Source: Ceriagrion tenellum (taxonomy: Eukaryota; Arthropoda; Insecta; Odonata; Coenagrionidae). Taken from it: 64,000 nucleotides of DNA. The stretch's first letter is position 1, and each line of letters begins with the position of its first letter. The position numbers and the translations under genes were made by a program. Under the pieces are notes generated by a model. The model saw only the letters and a program-made list of their open reading frames with translations. It was not told where the DNA came from and did no database searches. The stretch is taken from the NCBI GenBank assembly GCA_963169105.1, contig OY720641.1, positions 77,823,496 through 77,887,495 on the forward strand, read 5' to 3'. Shown here piece by piece: positions 46,345-59,664 of the stretch.

Positions 46345-46904
46345 TAAAAGAATAATAGGAAAGTCCTCGGATGAAAAAGTAAAAGATAGATGCTACTTCG
46401 CTCTGGTTAGGCCACACCTCGAATACGCTGTGAGCATTTGCAGCCCTGGTCATAAAGGTTTTACCAAAAAAATCAACAAAATATTAATAAAAGCAGCAAG
46501 TTTTGGTAATAACTGCTACGAGCAAACATGTAGTCTCTCAACTTTTAGACGGATTAAGGTGGGAGCCGTTAGAGACCTGGAGGCTATACGCTAGGCTTAG
46601 GTTGCTTGAGAAATTCAGAACTGGAGTGTTTCAGAGTGACACAAAAATATTATCATGACGCCTCACTATATCTCTAGGTCTAACAGAAGTGATAAAATAA
46701 GAGAAAATGCAAAGTAAAATAACTCGTTCTTTCCGCGCGTGATAAGTGACCACATTAAAAAAGCTCCACTAAATACACTCCCATAATACACGTCACCATT
46801 TCACCTCCCAAAACCTTATCTTTTCACGGCTTGTGACCCAACACCCCAGGCCGCACGCCAATGTGGTGGCTCATAGGGTAGTGTATAGATGTACATGTAG
46901 ATAA
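46345..46904 (+). mobile_element. CR1/Jockey-like LINE, 3' relic (copy D)
   Basis: Same family as copies A-C, plus strand. It starts KRIIGKSSDEKVKDRCYFAL, then RPHLEYAVSICSPGHKGFTK and KINKILIKAASFGNNCYEQ, and loses the frame after that. The later sequence still matches copy B at the DNA level: GTTGCTTGAGAAATTCAGAA, CATGACGCCTCACTA, CACTAAATACACTCCCATAA, CACGTCACCATTTCA. It ends near GGTAGTGTATAGATGTACAT. Stops and shifts rule out activity. With copy B it defines the family's C-terminus and 3' UTR well enough to seed a consensus. Confidence 0.87.
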
Positions 46905-49734
46905 ACTGAAGCTGTTTTTGCTACAATTGTAGTTTTACCCAGCTCAACTTCTCGTAATTCTACCCAGTAGCTAGAGTTACGGCAATATCGATGTCGTGAA
47001 TAAGTCAGCACCCTCGGTCGATGAACATTTCCTCAAAGTCACAGGAAGCCATATTGGTCAAATGGGAGATAGACATCAACTCTATGGCTCTATTTAAAAA
47101 TTCTCTATAATAATAAATGAAATATTGTAGGAATGTGCCAATCGCACTTCAGCTTTTACCTGCACATTAATGGCAGATTTGCTTTTCTTTATCAACTATG
47201 TTATACATTAAAACTAGCTGCCTATCAAAATATGTGATGATATATCGAAAGGTTTTTTCAAGAATTTGGCCGTGATTGCCTGAACATGTCTTTCATTAGG
47301 ATTCATTTGGACCGACCGAAAGGAAATAATCTCAATTGAGACTAATGAGTCGAATGTAAATGAGACTACAATATTCATGACAGGCTCATAAGTGATCACA
47401 TGTCATGTTATGTCATATGTCATGAGGATTGAAACTTTGAATGTCAATTTCCTACTTCTTCGAGACGAAAAATTAAATATTTTGTCCTTTAGAATCTTCA
47501 TAACGATGTACATGAGTTGTCAAGAATAAAATGAAAGTCTTTATTTTTCTGCTGCACTTGATGCGAAGAAAATCAGGGTTATAGTTGATCCTTATTTCCA
47601 GAAAAATAATATATCTTCATTAATTCAATCTCTGGCTCTCTTCTCGAACCCATGTAATTACATCTTCAAATCAAGGGATCTTAAATCCAGATTACCCAGT
47701 AATAGTTACCCATGAAGCGGAAGGTAGGAATACTTTTTGAGTCAACCAAGAAGTATCTCAAGAATACAAGCATCGTGAAAGCCGTTTTGGTTCCCAAGTG
47801 TACGGCCGGTGGCTATTCGTGAAATATAATTTTACCAGCATTATTTTAATTTTGCACTACGCATTGCACTTCCTATCTAATAAGCTTAATAATAATAGTT
47901 ACAATCTCCCTATAGGCCGGGTGTATATATGTTTTCCTTAATATTTAATTTTAAATCTAAAAAGTTCCATTCAATTATATATCTCACGAGGGCAAACGAG
48001 GAATCAAGTTTGAATGAGACGGCCGATTTAAATTTTAAGTGACGTCATAGATAAGTTGGTAAGTAGATTTTATATCAAAGTTGGTGATGGTAGTGATCTT
48101 GGAATTGAAGCATTTAGAGCTATTTTTTTCTGGTAGCGGTGCAAAATGCGGTAGGTAATGAAACCGCAACAGCGGATATTGGATGATGCTTCCCGGAAAT
48201 TGAGTATACACATCCTACATTATATGCAACACTCATTACGCGGAGTGTACGAAATAGTCTATGCGCTAGGATGAAATTTATTAATTAACAGCAGTCGGAA
48301 ATATTTCTCATTCAATGTCTAATTGAATGCCTTCGGACCAGTACTGTGTGCGGAGAGGCGTAGTTTTACGTCGTCCATTTGTAAATTCATATCGTTCATG
48401 GAGTTCAAAAGTTCTCCATCCCAGTTGAAATATTCTCCAAATAGAGATAACAGTTTTCCTCTACTGAAGTTTAATCTCACGTTCTTATCTGTTCTGCCAG
48501 TTCTGCTACTCGATGAAATTAAATGAAAAGTCGAGATAATAATTAATTTTAACTATCAATTTTTAAAATATTTATTATTAGTTGTCAAGTAAGGGGACTA
48601 AATTGTCCAATGTCAACGGAAGACGGATGTCATTAACAATGTTCTGTGCAATGACAAAGGCAAGGTCTATTTACAGTATGGCATGTAGTACAACATATAA
48701 CATAAACAATCATTAAATGGCTCGCTTAGTACGAATAAATTGCTCAAAGTCAGCACGCACATTTGTGCGACTTGAGATTTCTATTTTTTTTTGCCTGGCA
48801 ATTTATCGTGCTGTGCGTTTATAATTAGTTTTTGGTCTTTTGTAACATAAGTCAGTTTCTATACTTAACGTTTGAGAAATTTTTTCAATTCCTTTGATTT
48901 GTTACCAATTTATCAATTCTAGAAAATGGTAAAATAGTCAAATTAAGCAGGTTCATTTAATAAGCATAAGTAATATAATTTTTTAAATAAGCAAAAGTTA
49001 TGTAAAGGATATGTAAAGGATATGTAAAGGTGATATTCATTTTTTTTTGGTGATCAAGTATTCGTAGGCCACTTTGATTAATTGATCAATTCTATTGCCA
49101 TACAAAGTTACAGATGAAAATTAAAATAGGTAAAAAATATTTATAGAATATGATAAGGCTTTATTTAAAAATACACTTTGTTTTCTTTTTCATCGTTGAT
49201 TCCAAAATTACGGACTATTTTACTACAATTATCACTCCTCACGTAAATATTTCGAGAGCTTGTATTTTTTGCAATTCCATGCCTGAATAAATATATAAAT
49301 ACTATAAACACTATATAAATAAAACCAGACAATAGCAAGCACAGATTGAGAGACTATGATGCTTCGTTTATACAGTACACTTGCGTTCTCACCCTCTTAA
49401 AATATAACTCTCGTATTCTATTTTTTATGGTTAGTATTATAATACTCCTTTACACACGATCCTGTGTTGGCCAGCAATGTAATACGTTGATTTGAAAGTG
49501 TACCATTTCTGGATATACAAAAAATCATTTAAATAATGGTATGATATAGGTAAAATGTTAAATCAAGCATTTGAATTTGAATATGATTAATTTGAAGCGT
49601 TATGTATTTCATGGGAATGACCTAGAAAATTGGAGAAGATGAATCCATCAAGTTGAAATTTTTAGGCACATGATTGCTGAAATTCACTATAGTTGATATG
49701 AAAGTGACACGGTTTTCTCAAGTTTCGTGTAGTA
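46905..49734. other. No gene recognised
   Basis: A+T-rich; short open frames only. A small tandem repeat lies at 49001-49031. Confidence 0.45.
49001..49031 (+). repeat. Short tandem repeat, 11-bp unit
   Basis: About three copies of ATGTAAAGGAT in succession. Ordinary microsatellite-type slippage. Confidence 0.8.
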
Positions 49735-50110
49735 CTGGGAGGTGACGGGGAACTCGGAACATCACCGATGCGTTCATTTCCTCCCGCCCTAACCGACGGA
49801 CCGCCCGCAGGAGCCCTCGCCCGACCCTCCCCACCCCTTTCCGTCGCTTAATCCTTCCCCTTCCCACTCCAGGATCCCCTTCCCGAAAATAAGCCCCTCG
49901 CCCGACCACCTCTTCACCTCCTACCCACCTCTCCCCCTACTCTTGTTCCTACGCGTCGACGGGCCATCGATCTGTCTGTGAGCCGATGTTGCTTCCACCA
50001 CACCCACCCCGACCCACCCCCAATTGCACTCTCAACCCTCCGTTTGGCTCAAAAACCCCACTATGTGTGTTGCGCTGGGTCCGGGTGGGCGCGGCAGATG
50101 TCTGGTCGGC
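49735..50110. other. CT-rich, G+C-rich island
   Basis: The strongest C-rich block in the window (for example CCCGACCCTCCCCACCCC), with many CG dinucleotides. Minus-strand frames of 63 and 93 codons give Gly/Arg/Val-rich peptides, best explained by composition. It could be a CpG-type regulatory island; no TATA, initiator or exon could be placed. Confidence 0.4.
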
Positions 50111-52379
50111 AGTATTGGATGCGCCCTTTTCATATTTGAATGTCATTATGTGATATAACGGGTGAATTGCGTACGTAACGACATGCGCACTTAAGGGCCA
50201 TACACAAAATGTGTAGTTATGGCATAACATACGGCTAGACTCACATTATTTTGGAATTATCTCAAAATAACCTTGAATTCAGCTCTAAGAAATAGAGTTA
50301 ACTGTCTAACGAGCGTCCTGAACTCAAAAAGTTTTAAGGATACGTTGCATATCGCGTCGCAGTTGCAACATCATATCTCAAGTCGTATTGATATCCCATG
50401 TTGAATTCGTATTACCGTGTGGCGTTTATATAGCATGGAATAGAATTTGTAATAGTTGTCTCGTGGATAGATACAGAATCGAGTTAGTTACATCGTGACA
50501 ATTCGAAGGCTCTTAGTTTGAATCAATTCTCAGGTATGAATTATGTACTTTTCTCCGGGTTAATATCTTAGTTTGTGGGGTTTGATTTAACTTTTTCAAA
50601 TTTATACTCCCATGGTTATCGCTACAGCTTGACTTTAAAAATGCTTTTAAAATACTTTAAAACATAAGTTTCAACAACGTAGTCGATGACTTTACCCTTC
50701 CTCGAAGTAGTTATTAAAACATGCGATGTTTAAGTGGCCCAGCCAGCGCGTAGCAAAAATGGCTATAATGTTGCATTTAACTCGTCACGTTGTCATTCCA
50801 ACTATCGTATACTTATTTTTTAATGTGTTATTAGCACTTAGGAGCTTATAAAAAATAACCTAATTTTTATTTCTCTAAAAATATAATCAGAATACTTATG
50901 CACAAGTGTTTTGCTCATACGGTTTCAGACTTACAATTATCCCACGCGCATTAAGGTGGTGGAAACCGCAATCTAGCAACGGAGAAATGCACAGGTTTGC
51001 GGTTAAGAATTAGCTGTACAGAAATTGAATGCGGTTTCCCTACTCATTGTCTGGTATTCCGATGCAATTTATCAGCGAATGTATGAGACGAGTGAACGCT
51101 GCAGCGTTCACTCGTTGTTCGTCGTTCTCACAGCGCGCTGTATAAAATGCATATTAGGTTTAGAAAAATGTAATATGTATACGGATATACTCCAGTTTTT
51201 TCTGTAAATGCGACCGCGCACAAATATTTCATTCATTGTAGAGCATGAAAAACATCCTCTTGTCATTCTTTCATGGCTTGAAATATCCATTGAGTTATTT
51301 TCAATGCCTGATTTCGATATTTAAAGTAATCTAACATCATCTTCTATTATTCCCCGTTCATTGTTTATATGTTATTATACATGATATTGTTATCATAAAA
51401 TAACGTACATTGATCATTATGGCTTACGGAGCATCGCCTCGCAGTGATTAACTAAATTGAGAAACAAAGGGCATGCCTTCGAATTTATTGGATAAACTAA
51501 TATTAGAGACACTCGAAAACGAGTAAAATGGTGACATGGGTGAAATGGGGACGAACTGAAAGATGGAATTCTAGTTTAATTTTGACATTGATGATATTAT
51601 CAGGCTCCCTCGCTCCTACGATGGATCCGACCATAATTAATGAATGGGAAAGGTAGATACCAGTATTCTCATTGCAATATTTATTATCCCCTCGATAATT
51701 ATAGAAATAACAGGAACAGTGCAAAAAATCAAGATATATTCTAGCAGTATAATATGAATATAAATATGCATAAAATGAATACTGTCAGGGATAACTGATG
51801 GAATCGATTCTAGTTGATAAAAATTATGTACTAGTAACTTCATCAGATACAATGAATAGTACCTGATGATTCCCGGACGCATGATACCAATTGTGATAGA
51901 TAATTTATAAGATTTTGTGAAATTAAAACAAAACAAGTTTTCAGTCATTTAAATCAATATAGTACTTATAAACTAATTTTCATTCATGGACACGCAACAA
52001 ATAGTGGGCAACAATTCCATTGCGGTGCGGTAGCAGCTTCGTTGTTGTAACGATTACTAGGGCAATAGACTAATAATTGAGTTTATTTGGAACTGTAGGA
52101 CACTTAATTGAGGAGAAGATTATTTTGGGAATGAAGGATAGATTTGGATAAACCCGAAACCCGATGCCGAATTTTAGATTCTCATTTTGAAAGATTCAGA
52201 GGGGTTCCACTGTTTAATTGCCGTCCGAACATTGGAGTACCGCACTTATAATTCTCTCAACGGAACAACACACGTAGGATAGATTTTCCCTTGAGAAGTC
52301 TCAGCCGGTATTTGATCCGTGTCCAGTTCAATGGGAAACCGGGATTTAACCATCGCAAAACCCTGATTACTACCTCTGC
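50111..52379. other. A+T-rich DNA with one perfect palindrome
   Basis: No gene recognised. The palindrome at 51088-51115 is listed separately. Confidence 0.45.
51088..51115. repeat. Perfect 28-bp palindrome
   Basis: ACGAGTGAACGCTG is followed directly by its exact reverse complement CAGCGTTCACTCGT, with no spacer. The centre is CTGCAG. Chance occurrence of an exact 14-bp-arm palindrome in a window of this size is low. It could be a dimer of a transcription-factor site, a cruciform-prone site or a remnant of a larger foldback. No copy seen elsewhere in the window. Confidence 0.9.
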
Positions 52380-52590
52380 ATTTGCATGACACCCTGCGAG
52401 CCATTGCACGGTTGTGTGGAAAGAGATGTTAGGGTATCAGCCGAGAAAGTGAGCAGGAAACAGACGGGTGGAGAGAATACAGTTGAATTGCATGTAGATT
52501 ACTCGCAGTTTTTGTTATAATCATTAATGATGCGAGGAAAGAAGGATTGTTGTGCCTATTATTTCGGTAGCTTATCTCTACCTTGGTGCA
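52380..52590 (-). mobile_element. CR1/Jockey-like LINE, 3' end relic (copy E)
   Basis: Starts on the plus strand with the reversed 3' terminus ACACCCTGCGAGCCATTGC. Minus-strand translation gives AQQSFFPRIINDYNKN (compare NNPFFLRIISDHNKN in copy B), then the 3' UTR. Only the last codons and the UTR remain. More diverged from copies B and D than those are from each other, so it may be a related subfamily. Confidence 0.7.
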
Positions 52591-52689
52591 AACTTAGGTT
52601 TTGAAAGATATATCTCTCTAAATGGCGATTCAATTGAAACTTCCGATATATATCGAGAACGTTGCATATCAAATTTGTTATACCAACTT
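52591..52689. other. Short spacer, no feature recognised
   Basis: About 100 bases between copy E and the G+C-rich block; nothing recognised. Confidence 0.4.
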
Positions 52690-52990
52690 ATCGGTCGTGT
52701 GGCGGTCTGTTGAAAGTTGCTCCTCTATGCTCAGTTTGCCCGCCAGCCCGGAAGGAAGTTCGCGGCAGACGGAACAGGAAAGGCCCCAGACCAAGTTGGT
52801 TCGGGGGTTAACCCAGCTCCGGCCGGGAAGTTTCTCTTTCATGGAGAGCTAACTCTCGCCGCTACCAAACCCCGGGCCCCCGTTACCCCTCCTACTCACC
52901 CGCGTCGGATCCATGGACCCTCATCCTATCGCTGGCGGCCTCTAAAGTCCTCGGTCACTTCACAAATTTCTAATCAATCGAAAGGGAACT
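52690..52990. other. G+C-rich block, unassigned
   Basis: A sharp rise in G+C with CCCGCCAGCCCGGAAGG and CCCCGGGCCCCCGTTACC. Plus-strand frames of 76 and 97 codons overlap in different registers; peptides unrecognised. It might hold an exon or a regulatory island, but I can support neither. Confidence 0.25.
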
Positions 52991-55189
52991 CGTTAATTGA
53001 GACGGGATAATACTAGAGTCAACGGACGGTCACTTCATTTGGGCTTCCACGTGATTCAAAGAGCCTTCCTGCGCGAGTTACTTTAATTTTCCCCTGTGGT
53101 GGTTTATGTGGCGTGTTGCCGCTCTCCTTCAAATATATTAAATGGCAACTTCTTGGAAAAGTCTAAGGAATTCCACTTAATTGATTCTTCCTGTGGCTCG
53201 GAGAAATGGTCGAGCACTACAGTGTCAACATGAAATTAGCTCCACTATGGTACGTATTAGGAGATCGTTTTGTTTTACATCTAATAAGAAATTGTTAAAT
53301 TGTGCAACCTGCATTATTAAATGAGGAAATAGTTACATACATCCAGAAATATATACGTAGGACGGCTGTTTTTGATGATTTACATCATCATCAATCCCTT
53401 TATTTCGGTAAAAGGCCATTGTGCTGTTTTTGAGGTTATAATAAATAAATAAACAAGAGCCGATGCTTTCAATGTTTCACCATATCATTAAGCCAAGAAA
53501 AAATTAATTATGATGTTAGCATAGAAATTTGTCATTTAACATTCTCAGTGCTCAGAGTTTCTATTTTGGCTACCATATTAGTTTATTCACGTTAATCCCG
53601 AGGAAAAACTATTAAAATTGACTCTTAGGTGCTTTGGACCTCTATATTTCGTACACGGCCCTGAGATTAATATTTTCCACATTCTTATATCAAAGCTAAT
53701 CAGCTACTTGTTCGGTAAAGTGGTGTTAAGCCACCAATACCACAGCTAAGGGTGAAAAATCCACATGTAGGACATCTTGAGAAGAATATTTAACTAACTT
53801 AATAAAGTATAGATTTATGCATCACTTTTAATCTCATTGCCTATGATTTTCAATTTATGTGTAGCTCTTTGCCCAAAGTATTCAGAATGATAGTAAAACA
53901 AATAAGGAATAAAAAATTGTATTTGCCGGCAAAGAAACTATATATACGTTAAAACCTTGAACATCCTTATTTTTTTGCTCTGCAGGAATCGGAAATAGTC
54001 CTCAATTTTGCGAGTGAAAATGCACTGATTACGCTTGAATGTAAGGATTCCTCTTTCGGGTGATAAACTCAACAGACTCAAAATCATCGATGCTCTTTGT
54101 TTGCAAATATTATCCCATTTGGTTAGGTAGGCGTAAATTGAGATGGATCCTTTTAGATTTATTTGCCGCGTGGTTGGATCAACTGCGAGTTTATGCAAAT
54201 GTTGGTAATTAGGGGTGGACTCGTAAAATTCCGCGAGGTAGGCTTTTCTTGGGAGGTTGATGAAGCATTATGGGTTTTCCATTTCCCACGGCCGAGAGGG
54301 CTGCCAGAGAAACCTTGGGAAAGACCACGGAGTTAATAACCAGTACCTCTACCTCTTCTCCATAGTCAGAGGCAATACGTCTTTTCAAACTAAAGCCTTG
54401 AAATCATACCTCCGACATGACCTCTATTTTTAACCTGAAAACTTACACTTAAGCTTTAGGGGTAAACTAATCTAGTTTTTGCGACGTCAACAAAATTTGT
54501 GAAATGATGCTACTTTTGAAGTTATTAACTCCATTTGTTGTTTTCTCGGTAGTGTTAATATCTCCGCAGGATTTATAATCTGGGTTTGAGAAAGAGAAAT
54601 ATTTAAGTTTTATTTATTTAGAATGAGGTTAAGAGTGCTACAGAAAATATTTTACTGTTTAACATAAATATTTTCTCTATTTTTCCCATTTCATCTCTAT
54701 AATTATAGCATGAGACCAAGTTTTTGCCTTTGATACTATAGAAAAGTACCTTTTTTATTCTTAAGCTTTACGTTAACTACTTATTTATTCCCCCTCTGGT
54801 GAATTCATTGGAGCCTATTTAATGCATAGTCCAAGTTTTTTAATTGAAAATAGTTACTATTCTTTCATATTAAAAATTTAGCAGAAAATTTCATCATTAT
54901 ACCGCTCCACTCCCATGGTAATTGAAAGTTTTTAGTGAACTTTTCCCACAGAAACTTTTGTGCTGCAGTGGAAGTTTCGATCTAATTTGCTCGTAAGGGC
55001 TTTGTAATCGTATTTACGTTTTGTGAGTAGTTTAAAATTACACGGCGTCGTTTAGTTTAAGCTCTTTTATTTTTTTCTTTCGTGGGGCCTTTTTGTAGGA
55101 GACGAATGTTTTTGGGGCGCTGGTAATTACGTAGTTACGTTAATGAATTTCACGTCAAGCCATCGTCACTCTGTTGCAGGCTGTCGGCG
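52991..55189. other. No feature recognised
   Basis: A+T-rich. A small hairpin (GATGATTTACATCATC) lies near 53376. Short open frames only. Confidence 0.45.
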
Positions 55190-55660
55190 TGAGAAGAAGC
55201 GAATAACCGCCCGGAGGACACAAGTTATTCTTTTTTTTGTATTCAAACGCGCACGTGTATTTGTCTTGAGGGTTATTGCCCCTTAGGACTCGCCTTTATT
55301 TTCTTCCTAGTTTTTCATTCTGTTTCCCGGTTAACCAGCTCCCTCAGCGGCTTGAAATTCCGAATACTCCGCGCATCCTTGGGGTGGGGCACCCTCAGAA
55401 ACCATTCAACTCCTCCCGTATCTGCATTTCACGCGCCGCCCGGGAGATTTTCTCAAGAACTCGCGTTGAGCCGTTGGTAGTGGTGATTCGAGTCCGGCTT
55501 TTGAAACAAATGACGTCGGTCGCCCGTGCAGCTCTGCTCTCTCCTCTCCCTCTCTCTCTGTCGCTCATTCTGTTCTGCCCCCTCGAAATCCCTCTTCTTC
55601 GTGCTGCTTTCCGTCCACACTCAGGTTTTCTCACTACCCCGTTCCGAATTTGAAACATGC
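55190..55660. other. CT-rich/G+C-rich island with frames on both strands
   Basis: A 125-codon plus frame (55276-55653) and an 87-codon minus frame (55395-55658) overlap. The plus peptide is Leu/Pro/Ser-rich from CT tracts; the minus one is Arg/Glu-rich. Neither is recognised. CTCTCTCCTCTCCCTCTCTC-type tracts explain most of the openness. Confidence 0.3.
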
Positions 55661-57849
55661 AATTATTACGAAGTATTCAATTAATGGTTCGTACTAACCC
55701 CATCGCTGTAGTGCCTGATATCATGTTGAAGAAGTAAATACGAGAATTTCCTTTTCGATCAGAGTTTTTCTTTATTAATAAGGATGGGTAATACCCTCAG
55801 AGATACGTTGATGGAGTGTAAGTGATGGAATTTAGGACCTAATCAATAATTATTTTCATTTTTAATAAAACATTATTTTGAAATATTGGAATGGAGTCAA
55901 AATCGACCGTCTGATTGGTGTGTTTGGTTGAATTTAACGGACGTATGTTTCAATTTTTCTGTTTATGACACTGATATTTGAATTGCATGAATTAACTAAG
56001 TGATATTGTTATTTTAGATTTCAATTATAGTCTGTTGATTAAATAATTTAATTTTACCTGAAGATATTCCCATCCATTATCACTTCTTACTTTTTCTGAT
56101 GGGTGTTTTCAAAGTCCTTCTTCGGTATGAAACGAGTTAAGTTCTCTTGGACCCAGCTTCCGGCCAAGGAAGATACATATTTTTCTTTTCACACGGGCTT
56201 CTCATTTACAGGCATTTGAAGTTCACTCCTCTATCCTACCTGCATGAAACTATAATTGTTTTAACACTCTTCTTCTTTGTTAACCAACATTTTTGTGAGC
56301 TTACAAACAAAAGCAGAATTAAGCCGATTCAATTTCATGAAGCGAATAATAATGATGAACTTCTATTTGATAAATATGAGAGTTATTTACTCTAAAATTG
56401 CCGGAAAATCACGGACTCGTCTGCCATATCTATGAACACCCGTCGTGAGAAACATAAACATAACCGCCATGCGGCAGAGGTGGATTCATAATGGCTTCTA
56501 GTCCTAAGAAAATAGAACGATGTTCTCTGAGTTGGTAGAAATCCTGAAAATGTAACCGTATATTTTTTTTTGGCAATTCTTGGTAAGATAAATTAAACTG
56601 ATGGCACAAGGGTTGGAGCAATTGCAGACACTATCATCTCGCTATTCTAAGGAGATGAAAAGCAAACAGTGTGTTCAAATTACAGCTGCGGCATTCAAGA
56701 CCAAATTCCTCCTGCTAATACCGTTGATGTGTTTTATTATTGTATTAACATATGCCGTGTATATTTGTGAGTCGCTGATGAGAGTAGTATTCTACTGCAT
56801 AACGGAAAAGTATGATACGGACATATAATCATGAATGTATTAAATTGAAAATTATTGAGGTCATTACAATAAATTGTTATTTAGTGTAACGACCTCAATG
56901 AGGATTCTCAATATTTCATCCTTGGAGTTGTGCTGTTATATTTCCTTGGGATAATCCATTTAGATGGATAGGACAACTTTGCTACCATGATAAACCCTAA
57001 AGCACTACGACCCCTTGGTTATATCCCAGTTTTGATATTCTTTCTTAAGAGACTTAAGACTATGTTCTCGATTCGATAAAAATCGTTTTCTTCAGTCTTT
57101 ATTTCGTTCGCTTTAACTATGAATTATTTTAATATATTACACATTTCAATACTAAGCTGACTGGTACATGAGGGAGAAAAATTTCATTTTCTGCGATGGG
57201 AAAGGGCACTTAAAAAGAATTTATGCTTTGCAATTTCTCCTCTTCCACATAATCATAAGTTTTAATTAGAAGAGAAAGTTTCCATTTGACTCGTAAAATG
57301 CAGCCATTCAAATATCCATCTTTAACCCTTCCTAAGCTTCATGGCTCTGCTGCGCGTTGTACTTAAACGACAGAATAAGTGCGCGAGAGCCTTGCCAGTC
57401 TTTATTTGATGGCAAAGCGTATTTTCTGAGATTTTACTGCGTTACTAAATCAACGATCTCGCTCTCCCCAGCCTCAAATACATTGTCATCCTTCGATCTA
57501 CTTGCCCGTATTGATATTTTACTCTCTCTTGATATTTTACAGCACAGACATATAGACGTTCTATTATCGACTCAAACAATGTTTCCTTTCGCATATAGTT
57601 GCAGTAAAACATGATGGAAATCGCCACCATGATTTGGAAAAACTTTGGTCGTCAGAACCTCATTAGAGCTATTTTTATTTTCTTTCTGCAGAAGAAATTC
57701 TTGTAACTGGCATGAAAGTTACTGATTCTATTGACATGCGTGGAAATCGTCTTTATTTGTTTTCAAGAGAAGTCATACACAAAATTACAAGCCATTTATG
57801 AGAATAGAAGCATTCCGGAATATCTCCAGATCTTAGAATGGACTATAAC
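55661..57849. other. A+T-rich DNA with one strong hairpin
   Basis: No gene recognised; open frames of 82, 75 and 85 codons have no motifs beyond hydrophobic stretches. The hairpin at 56854-56899 is listed separately. Confidence 0.45.
56854..56899. repeat. Strong imperfect hairpin, 46 bases
   Basis: ATTGAGGTC is matched by GACCTCAAT, and inward TTACA pairs with TGTAA, then TAAAT with an ATTTA-like stretch. About 20 of 23 positions pair, leaving almost no loop. A minimal foldback, possibly the ends of a deleted DNA element or a hairpin transcript. No terminator role is expected in this type of genome. Confidence 0.8.
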
Positions 57850-58450
57850 TATACCGTGATCCTGAAGTCCCGGGAGAAAATCTCTAGTACACATTCTTGC
57901 CCACGCACAGTGCGGGGAAGAGGGTAAAAAATGCAGTGTGAAGTGAATGGAAAATTGCTTATGCATTGTCATCATGCGTGGATGGACGATAACGTGGAAG
58001 CGGGAGGATCTGAGGGGAGATTTGGAAGAAAGGAAGATTTGAGTATAGATCATTTTTTTCTTCAACCCCAAACAAGGCCTAGGTAGATGAGGCATGAATG
58101 GTCTGACAAGGGGTCGGTATAAATTGAGCAGAAAAAAGGAATTGGGAGAGAGGAGAGATGGTCCGTCGACTACTTGCGGATGGGGACTGAGTGGGTGCAT
58201 TCCAGGGTGAGACACATGGGAGGTTATGGGTAATGGGTTGAGGAAAAAGGGTCAGGCACTGAGAACTATGGCCGCTGGGTAGTTGGCTAGGATAAGAGGC
58301 GAACGTGCATTGGATCGCGGATGAATAGGGTGGGGAGAAAGTACCGCATTGAACCGCAGTCTCCCATCAACTGTCGCAGTCATGAAGACGGCGACAAGAA
58401 GTCTTCAGAACCGTCTCCCCTCGAAGGATAATTGGGCGGGATTTTCCTGT
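57850..58450. other. Purine-rich island
   Basis: The plus strand is GA-rich, with patches such as GGGAGAGAGGAGAGATGG. A minus frame of 139 codons (57796-58215) is open because of this composition and gives a Pro/His/Ser/Leu-rich peptide without a domain. Same style as the islands at 1.8, 10.4 and 18.4 kb. Confidence 0.4.
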
Positions 58451-59664
58451 CCAACCCGATGATTTGATCGATTCTGGGGAGAATTATCAGTCATTACCTC
58501 AACACTCATCAAGTATGACGGGTAGAATACCCAGTCTTGCAAATCCTATGAACATAGATTTCATTTGTTTTTCTTATTAAAACCTACTTATATCACTGAC
58601 TCTACAGTTTTACATGTCGATAGCAATCATCGAGTTATTTTTCATTGTTGCAAATGTTAATTCCAAATTACTTGTATCATGTTTCAAGCATTCTCCGCTA
58701 AGTGATGTGAATGAGAACGCGTGAATATTTTATAATATAACCCTGTAGAGATTGTATAACCCTAAGCGTTGAGAGAATACTGACAAGTATAATTATTAAA
58801 ATTATATTCCGCAACATTGACTGTCTACGACATGTAAAGTTACACCATAGTATACTATAAGAAAACATATATTTTGATCTTTACCAAATAATGTCCATTA
58901 TCAGATTATGTAGCTATTAAACATATTTTACCTACTTCACGTTAATTCCTTTCAGCATCACGGTTTCTGGACGGAATACAATTGTTTGCACTAGGATTTT
59001 ATCGCTTTATTATACTCGTGAGAGTTTTATGCTACCATTCTGTATGCATCTTCGATGACATCGTGCTCTTCCAATGAGTATTCTTAACTTAATGTTTACT
59101 TAACAAATTACTTCTATCTCGATCGTCAGTTCAGTCATTGGACGATTGTTAGAGCTCACAAATTTTGTCTCATAATCACATTTAGCAATTGCGTGATGAA
59201 CTTAAGGTTCAGCTTAGTCAACGCTCGCCTCTATTATCTTTGGATAGTTTCTTGAGTCCTTGGAGGCTGGACTAAAATTTGCGAAGAGAATGTTGCTCGT
59301 CACCTAACTTGCCAAGAGCTAATCAGGGTACTGAATGCGTGGAGTAGAGCCTAAAAACTAAGCCACTCTCAGACCTCCATAGTGTGAGCTTCGCGATTCT
59401 TCTTGCTGCATTGCCAAACCTCATTATGACAGAGCCTCTCTCATTGCGGGCCACGTATTTTTTCGGGCTTATTAATTATAATGTCAGAAACGTCGACCTG
59501 GAACACCTCTCTCTCGGTGTCAATTCCCCACCTCCCGAAAGCAGAGACCTTAGAACAATTCCGGACTCGCACGAAAGAGGTCGCCCTCACAGATTTTAGT
59601 CTAGCCTCCTAGTGCTCAAGATATTTTAAAAATATAATAGTAGCAACTCAATTAGCCTCAGCAG
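58451..59664. other. No feature recognised
   Basis: A+T-rich; a 71-codon plus frame at 59384-59599 has no recognisable motif. Confidence 0.45.

Noticed and set aside
57796..58215. 139-codon minus-strand open frame
   Set aside because: Explained by a GA-rich plus strand; low-complexity peptide and no recognisable motif.
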